Below, in pieces: positions 5,608 to 11,751 of a stretch of DNA of 11,751 nt (its first letter is position 1; each line of letters starts with the position of its first letter). The notes beneath the pieces are model-generated. The model was not told the DNA's origin and made no database searches. It saw nothing but the letters and a program-made list of their open reading frames with translations. The DNA comes from DASTSN01 sp035760665 (GTDB lineage Bacteria; Bacteroidota; Bacteroidia; Chitinophagales; Chitinophagaceae): positions 1 through 11,751 of the forward strand of contig DASTSN010000049.1 of the NCBI GenBank assembly GCA_035760665.1. Direction: 5' to 3'. Made by a program: the position numbers and the translations under genes.

Positions 5608-8600
5608 TTGACCCGAAGAACCACCACCATATTCCGTACGCTCGTAGGGGCTACCATCCTGTTTGCTTTTTTCATTTCATTGCAGGCAAATGCCCGTTAT
5701 TACCATGGACCAGGATTCCCAGGGAAGAATAATTATTATAACCTGCCGGATACAGTCAGTAAGCCCGACACGATTCGTTACCCGATTACCGACCGGTATG
5801 GAGATCCCTACTCTTATCCCAGCCGGAATGCTTTCGACCTGAAAGATACTGCGTTTGTAAAGCGCAAAATTGTATACGATCCCAAAACAAGGCAGTATTA
5901 CATAGAAGAAAAAATCGGGAGCCATTACTATCGTACACCCACCAGTTTTTCCATGCAGGAATTTCTTGATTTGCAGGGTAAAAAGGATGAAGACAGCTAT
6001 TTCCGTAAACGGGCTTCGCTACTGACAGATATGAACAGGCGGCTGTTTAAGCCCAAATTCGATTTCTCAAAGGACTGGATTAACCGAATTACCGGTGTCG
6101 GGAAAGTAAGTATCCGCCCATCCGGTTACGTGGATATTTCGGCAGGTTACCAGGGACAAAATATCAAGAATCCAACCCTTCCCGAGCGGGCCCGTAAAAC
6201 AGGAGGGCTTGATTTTAACGAAGATGCACAATTGCAGGTAAATGCCAATATTGGCGATAAAATTAAACTACCTATTAACTACAACACACTTTCCACTTTT
6301 GATTTTGAAAACCAGCTTAAACTCGATTATCACGGCAGAGATGATGAAGTGCTGAAACAATTCCAGGCTGGTAATGTAAGCTTCAATACAAAAGGTACGT
6401 TGATACCGGGCGCACAATCATTATTCGGTATTAAATCACAATTACAATTTGGAAAATTATACGTTACCACTGTGCTGGCCAACCAGCGGTCGCAACAGCA
6501 AACGCTGGGGATACAGGGAGGCGGCTCAACACAAAAATTTAAAATTAAGGCTGATGAATACGAGGAAAACAGGCACTTTTTACTGGCGCAATATTTCCGG
6601 AACAATTTTAATAAAGTAATGAGTACCCTGCCGGTGGTTAATTCACCCATTCAAATTCTACGGATGGAAGTGTGGGTGACCAACCGAACAGGCGCAACAA
6701 CAGATACCCGTGATGTTGTGGCGCTGATGGACCTTGGTGAAGGAAACCCCTATATTGGTCCGCCGGGCAACCCTAACGCATTGCCGCAAAATAATGCCAA
6801 CGGTTTATACAGCACGATTACTTCCAATCCTGCCAACCGCAATTCATCTACCGTACAAAGCTATCTTACCAGCATCGGGTTGCAACCGGTACAGGATTTT
6901 GAGAAAACATTTGCCCGTAAGCTCCAACCTACTGATTATTATTTCAATCCGCAGGTTGGGTTTATTTCTTTACGGCAGCCTCTTCAGCCCGATGAAGTAC
7001 TGGGGGTGGCGTACCAGTACACGTACAACGGGCGGGTTTACCAGGTGGGTGAGTTTTCCCAGGATGTGCCACCGGATTCCACCGGGAAATCGCAAAATGT
7101 TTTATTTCTGAAACTGTTAAAAGCCACTTCGCAGCGTACCAATCTGCCCATCTGGGATTTGATGATGAAGAATGTCTATTCAGTGGGCTATGGTCAGCTG
7201 GAGCGCAACGATTTTAAACTCGATGTGGTATACGAAGAGCCAAGCCTTGGGCAAAAAAGATATTTACCCCCAACAGACGTAAATACGCAATACCAGGGAC
7301 AGCCGCTTATTTCTTTATTAAACCTGGACAGGCTCAATAACCAGAATGATCCACAGCCTGATGGGGTGTTTGATTACATTGAAGGGTTTACCGTGATCTC
7401 TTCAGAAAGCCGCATCATTTTCCCGGTGCTGGAACCATTTGGTCACGACCTGGATTATGTATATCCTACACAGGCCCTGCGGGATAAGTATTTATATTAT
7501 CCGCTGTATGATACCATCAAGGCTATTGCCCAAACCTTTGCCAACCTGGATCGGTTTGAGCTGGTTGGTCAGTCAAAATCAACCTCTAATTCAGAGTACC
7601 AGCTGGGGTATAATATTCCGCAGGGATCTGTTACTGTAACAGCCGGCGGCCAGGTGCTGAAGGAAAATGTAGACTATGAAATTGACTATGCCAGCGGAAC
7701 GCTGCGGGTGATTAACCAGGCGATTATTAACTCCGGTGTACCGGTGCAGGTACAATATGAAAATAACGCGACATTTGGATTGCAGCAGAAAAACTATATG
7801 GGCTTACGGCTCGACTACCTGGCGAATAAAAATCTAACAGTAGGCGGGACCGTTGTGAGGCTGGGGGAAAGGCCGTTTTTTACCAAACAAATCTATGGAG
7901 AAGACCCCATCAGGAATACTATGTACGGCCTTGATTTCAATTACCAGAATGAAGTACCCAGGCTGACCCGCTGGCTGAATAAATTGCCGTTCTATTCCAC
8001 CAAGACAGCATCAAATATTACTGCCTATGGAGAGGCAGCGGTATTAGATCCCGGCCATGCGCCACAAATCGGCAAGGGGAAAAACGGGGTTGTATATATA
8101 GATGATTTTGAAGGAACCAGCAGCAGTATCGATCTCCGCTTTCCCTTGATCAGCTGGACTTTGGCCTCCACGCCACAAAAATCACCCGATCAAAACGGAA
8201 ATATTTTATTTCCGGAAGCAGACCTGGTAAATGATCTTCAATACGGTTACAACCGTGCTAAACTGGCCTGGTATAATATTGAGCCGGTGTTACAGGAACG
8301 CAGAAACCCCAACAACCCGCTCCGCGATAACCTGGCAGAATTATCGAAACCAGAGACCAGGCAGGTATACCAGGATGAGATTTTCCCGCAGCGGACAACT
8401 GATTTTGGCCAGGGCCTGCTCACTACGTTTGACCTGGCTTTTTACCCGAATGAAAAAGGGCCTTACAATTTCCAGGCAAACCCCTCGCAGGTAAACGCCA
8501 ACGGCCTTTTGCTGAACCCGCAAAAATCCTGGGGTGGAATTATGCGCAGCATTGACCAGACGGATTTTGAAACTGGGAATATTCAATATATCGAATTCTG

Positions 8601-11600
8601 GATGCAGGATCCTTTTATTCGTAAACCCGGCAGCACCGGCGGCTCCCTCTATTTTGACCTGGGCAATGTTTCTGAAGATATTTTACGGGATGGAAAACGG
8701 GAATATGAAAATGGGCTGCCAACTCCAAAGATCCAGGCACCGGTAGATAACAGTACAGTATGGGGGCAAGTGCCCACGAATCCTATACAGGTTACAAATG
8801 CCTTCAGTAACGATCCAACGGACAGGCCTTATCAGGATGTGGGATTGGACGGGCTGACTGATAATGATGAAAAAACAAAATTTAACTCCTATCTCAATGA
8901 TTTGAATGCGAATTTCGGTTCTGGTTCCCCCATTTATCAGAAAGCGCTGTCCGATCCGTCTGCTGACAATTTCAAACCCTACAGGGATGCCACCTATGAC
9001 CAGCAAAAAGCAGGTATACTGGAACGTTATAAAGATATCAATAACCCCAGCGGCAACTCCCCGATAGCAAATGCAACCGATCAATTCACCAATGCATTCA
9101 CCTTATATCCCGACCAGGAAGAGTTGAACAGGGATAATACAATGAATGAACAGGAGGAATATTTTCAGTACCGGGTGGAATTAAAACCCAATATGCAGGT
9201 GGGCACCAATTTCATTACCGATAAACGGTTGGTTACCGTCAAGCTGGCCGATGGCAGTACCCGCGGAGAAACATGGTATTTATTTCGCATACCGATTGAA
9301 AATTACCAGGCCAAGGTGGGAAATATCCCGGACTTTAAATCGATCCGGTTTATGCGGATGTTTCTGACCGGTTTTAATGATACAGTAGTGTGCCGGTTTG
9401 GCAAACTGGAACTGGTACGTAATCAGTGGAGAAAGTTTTCGTTTGATATTGATACAAGCGGTAATTATAAGCCGCTGCCGACTATTGACCCCACAACGGT
9501 TAATACGCTGGCCGTAAATATAGAAGAAAACGACAGGCGCCAGCCGATTCCTTATGTCATTCCTCCTGGCATTGAACGCCAGCAACAATTAAGCAATAAT
9601 AACGTGCAGCTCTTGCTGAACGAACAATCACTGAGCCTCCAGGTTTGTAACCTTCAGCCCAATGATGCCCGTGGTGTTTTCAAAACGGTGAATTATGATC
9701 TGCGCCAGTATGGCAGACTGTCTATGTTTATACATGCGGAGGGAGCAGGTAGTACCCCCAGCCTGAATGACGGAGATTTAAAGGCGGTTATCCGGATCGG
9801 TACTGATTTTGCCGGCAATTATTATGAAATAAAGATCCCGTTAAAAGCCACACCTTATGGTGCTACAGATTCTTTGGCAATCTGGCCTGCCGAAAATAAC
9901 CTGGATTTTGATCTTTCGGAACTGACAACGCTGAAAATGAAACGAAACCAGGCCGGTGTTTCTCCATCTGTTTATTATCGTGAAACGATGCCGGATGGGC
10001 GCAGCTATGCCATGATTGGTAACCCTAACCTGGGTGAGGTACAGGGAATTTTAATGGCTGTTCAAAACAGCCGGACGAATAATGTATGTACTGAAGTTTG
10101 GTTTAATGAATTACGCCTGTCCAAGCTGGATGAAAAAGGAGGATGGGCAGCGACCGGGCGGGTGGATCTTACCCTTGCAGACCTGGGAAGCATTACTGTC
10201 GCGGCAAATACCCGGAGCCATGGCTTCGGCACGCTGGAGCAAAGTGTAAACCAGCGCAGCCTGGACGACATGCGGCAATTCGATATTTCTGCCAACCTGG
10301 ACCTTGGTAAGTTATTGCCGAAAGAAGCTGCTATTCAAATCCCCGTATATGCCGGCGTAAGCAGAATCACCAGTACACCGGAATATGATCCCTATGACCT
10401 TGATATAAAACTGAAGGATAAACTTAAAAACGCCAATCCAGATAAACGCGATTCTATTCGTAATGATGCCATTGATGTAACAACCATCAAAACCGTAAAT
10501 TTTACCAATGTAAAAAAGAACCGAACGGGTAATAAGCGGCCCAAAGTATGGGATATCTCCAATTTCGATCTGAATTATTCGTATACCAGCCAGGAGCATC
10601 ATACACCGCTGATTGAAAACGATGAACTTCGGCGGACAAGAGGTGCACTCGCCTATAATTTCACTCCTCAGCCCAAGGTGATAGAACCTTTTAAAAAAAT
10701 AATTAAATCGGGTTCACAATGGTTTTCACTTGTTCGTGATTTTAACTTTAATCTAGCCCCATCTTTGCTTTCTTTTAAAGCAGATGTTTTCAGGCAGTTT
10801 GGAGCGACACGACCGCGCAATGTGGGCGGCGGACCGTATAAAATCCCTGAAACATATAATAAGTATTTTACGTTTGACCGCTATTATATCATGCGCTGGC
10901 AGCTTACCAATTCATTAACATTGGACTTCAGCGCTACCAATAATGCCCGAATAGATGAACCCTACGGGCGGATTGATACGAAAGAAAAGAAAGATTCTGT
11001 TCGGAAGAATTTTTTCAATGGTGGCAGAAATACCCATTATCACCAGGAGGGAACACTGACCTATAACCTGCCCACGAATAAACTTCCTTTACTTGACTGG
11101 ACCACGTTCCGGTTTACCTATATTGCCAGGTACGACTGGTATGGTGCATCCCTGCTGGCAAAAGAATTGGGGAATACACTGGAAAATGCGCAAACCCGGA
11201 ATATTAATGGTGAGTTGAACTTTGAACAACTCTACAATAAATGGCGGTTTCTGCGTGCTGTATATTCAGATGCCCCGGCTCTGCAGAATCAACCAGGCAG
11301 GAATAGTGCAGGTAAAACAGACTCCTTAGGAAAACAGGTAAAACGCAGCCGGGACCCAAATGAGCTACCCCAGGTTGGCAAACTGCCGAAATTCTTTTTA
11401 CGCCTGCTTACTTCGGTAAAGAGAGTGGGTATTCAGTATAATCAGGATTTTGGAACCATTCTGCCAGGCTATATGGACAGCGCACAGGTGTTAGGTCAGA
11501 ACCTGAGGAGCATGGAACCCGGATTTAATTTCTTGTTTGGCTACCAGCCCGATACCAACTGGATTAACCGCTTTGGAGCTAAAGGATTATTAACCCGTGA

Positions 11601-11751
11601 TTCTTTGTTTAATTCGCTTATACAGCAACGCTATAATCAGCGGCTCACCATTACTGCGCAGGTATCGCCCCTTCGTGATCTAAATATAGATTTATCACTG
11701 GATAAAACATATGACAAACATTATTCAGAATTATATAAAGACACCACCGGA
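5608..11751 (+). CDS. sprA: Type IX secretion translocon SprA (Sov), 3' end beyond window, TTG start
   Basis: SprA (Sov in Porphyromonas) forms the outer-membrane channel of the type IX secretion system, a giant single-chain beta barrel that exports adhesins, gliding motility proteins and enzymes. The frame stays open for 2048 codons to the window edge. Family members are around 2400 residues, so roughly 350 C-terminal residues are missing. Residues 1-29 look like a signal peptide: basic MTRRTTTIFR, a hydrophobic stretch, then a QANA/RYY cleavage site. Recognisable conserved segments include IPGAQSLFGIK (from residue 266), YIDDFEGTSS (near 830), IEFWMQDPF (from 995), DVGLDGLTDND (near 1077), EYFQYRVELKPN (from 1184) and TEVWFNELRLS (from 1495). 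Barrel strands are interspersed with long polar loops. The first in-frame ATG is at 5953, far inside the mature protein, and a TGA lies at 5584, so TTG at 5608 is the only sensible start. It is weakly preceded by a purine run AGAGAAA (5598-5604). No internal stop or frameshift is seen. Confidence 0.95.
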   Translation, partial: MTRRTTTIFRTLVGATILFAFFISLQANARYYHGPGFPGKNNYYNLPDTVSKPDTIRYPITDRYGDPYSYPSRNAFDLKDTAFVKRKIVYDPKTRQYYIEEKIGSHYYRTPTSFSMQEFLDLQGKKDEDSYFRKRASLLTDMNRRLFKPKFDFSKDWINRITGVGKVSIRPSGYVDISAGYQGQNIKNPTLPERARKTGGLDFNEDAQLQVNANIGDKIKLPINYNTLSTFDFENQLKLDYHGRDDEVLKQFQAGNVSFNTKGTLIPGAQSLFGIKSQLQFGKLYVTTVLANQRSQQQTLGIQGGGSTQKFKIKADEYEENRHFLLAQYFRNNFNKVMSTLPVVNSPIQILRMEVWVTNRTGATTDTRDVVALMDLGEGNPYIGPPGNPNALPQNNANGLYSTITSNPANRNSSTVQSYLTSIGLQPVQDFEKTFARKLQPTDYYFNPQVGFISLRQPLQPDEVLGVAYQYTYNGRVYQVGEFSQDVPPDSTGKSQNVLFLKLLKATSQRTNLPIWDLMMKNVYSVGYGQLERNDFKLDVVYEEPSLGQKRYLPPTDVNTQYQGQPLISLLNLDRLNNQNDPQPDGVFDYIEGFTVISSESRIIFPVLEPFGHDLDYVYPTQALRDKYLYYPLYDTIKAIAQTFANLDRFELVGQSKSTSNSEYQLGYNIPQGSVTVTAGGQVLKENVDYEIDYASGTLRVINQAIINSGVPVQVQYENNATFGLQQKNYMGLRLDYLANKNLTVGGTVVRLGERPFFTKQIYGEDPIRNTMYGLDFNYQNEVPRLTRWLNKLPFYSTKTASNITAYGEAAVLDPGHAPQIGKGKNGVVYIDDFEGTSSSIDLRFPLISWTLASTPQKSPDQNGNILFPEADLVNDLQYGYNRAKLAWYNIEPVLQERRNPNNPLRDNLAELSKPETRQVYQDEIFPQRTTDFGQGLLTTFDLAFYPNEKGPYNFQANPSQVNANGLLLNPQKSWGGIMRSIDQTDFETGNIQYIEFWMQDPFIRKPGSTGGSLYFDLGNVSEDILRDGKREYENGLPTPKIQAPVDNSTVWGQVPTNPIQVTNAFSNDPTDRPYQDVGLDGLTDNDEKTKFNSYLNDLNANFGSGSPIYQKALSDPSADNFKPYRDATYDQQKAGILERYKDINNPSGNSPIANATDQFTNAFTLYPDQEELNRDNTMNEQEEYFQYRVELKPNMQVGTNFITDKRLVTVKLADGSTRGETWYLFRIPIENYQAKVGNIPDFKSIRFMRMFLTGFNDTVVCRFGKLELVRNQWRKFSFDIDTSGNYKPLPTIDPTTVNTLAVNIEENDRRQPIPYVIPPGIERQQQLSNNNVQLLLNEQSLSLQVCNLQPNDARGVFKTVNYDLRQYGRLSMFIHAEGAGSTPSLNDGDLKAVIRIGTDFAGNYYEIKIPLKATPYGATDSLAIWPAENNLDFDLSELTTLKMKRNQAGVSPSVYYRETMPDGRSYAMIGNPNLGEVQGILMAVQNSRTNNVCTEVWFNELRLSKLDEKGGWAATGRVDLTLADLGSITVAANTRSHGFGTLEQSVNQRSLDDMRQFDISANLDLGKLLPKEAAIQIPVYAGVSRITSTPEYDPYDLDIKLKDKLKNANPDKRDSIRNDAIDVTTIKTVNFTNVKKNRTGNKRPKVWDISNFDLNYSYTSQEHHTPLIENDELRRTRGALAYNFTPQPKVIEPFKKIIKSGSQWFSLVRDFNFNLAPSLLSFKADVFRQFGATRPRNVGGGPYKIPETYNKYFTFDRYYIMRWQLTNSLTLDFSATNNARIDEPYGRIDTKEKKDSVRKNFFNGGRNTHYHQEGTLTYNLPTNKLPLLDWTTFRFTYIARYDWYGASLLAKELGNTLENAQTRNINGELNFEQLYNKWRFLRAVYSDAPALQNQPGRNSAGKTDSLGKQVKRSRDPNELPQVGKLPKFFLRLLTSVKRVGIQYNQDFGTILPGYMDSAQVLGQNLRSMEPGFNFLFGYQPDTNWINRFGAKGLLTRDSLFNSLIQQRYNQRLTITAQVSPLRDLNIDLSLDKTYDKHYSELYKDTTG

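Noticed and set aside
5677..10602. Numerous short open frames on both strands within sprA
   Set aside because: The continuous 2048-codon sprA frame with conserved segments explains the whole stretch; these are shadows in other frames.
1..11751. A novel mobile, defence or biosynthetic system
   Set aside because: All seven genes belong to recognised families with intact key residues. I saw no transposase, integrase, flanking repeats, toxin-antitoxin pair, CRISPR array or composition shift.

Overview
The window looks like an ordinary, vertically inherited stretch of a Bacteroidota chromosome, probably a Chitinophagaceae-type organism. The phylum call is firm. It rests on a very long sprA/sov gene (type IX secretion translocon, found only in this phylum), TAnnTTYG-type promoter boxes, few Shine-Dalgarno sequences and proteins typical of the phylum. 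The family call is only inferred from the general flavour of the proteins. Base composition looks even, and I see no phage, insertion sequence, CRISPR array, tRNA or rRNA.

Layout. Positions 1-754 (+) hold the 3' part of fabD (malonyl-CoA:ACP transacylase). It converges, across 15 bp, on a two-gene minus-strand unit: a secreted serine beta-lactamase-like hydrolase (3066-1252) followed by an SSAT-like GNAT acetyltransferase (1219-770). A 219-bp divergent intergenic region (3067-3285) contains a perfect 10-bp inverted repeat and separates the hydrolase from a DinB/YfiT-like protein (3286-3792, +). That gene converges on fabH (4838-3846, -), and a shared hairpin lies between the two. A 146-bp divergent region (4839-4984) with promoter-like boxes facing both ways and an inverted repeat separates fabH from ruvA (4985-5566, +). 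After 41 bp comes sprA (5608 to beyond the window end, +), open for 2048 codons and apparently starting at TTG.

How the genes relate. fabD and fabH supply the malonyl-ACP and the first condensation of fatty acid synthesis, but they are not adjacent here. ruvA (Holliday junction branch migration) and sprA (protein export and gliding) are functionally unrelated but co-directional and close, so they may be co-transcribed. The serine hydrolase and acetyltransferase are 32 bp apart and probably co-transcribed, with unknown substrates.

I found no convincing undescribed system. The points worth a second look are small: the TTG start of sprA, the very short leader implied for ruvA, the inverted repeats in the two divergent promoter regions, and the hairpin overlapping the dinB-like stop codon. 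No gene-free stretch exceeds 300 bases.
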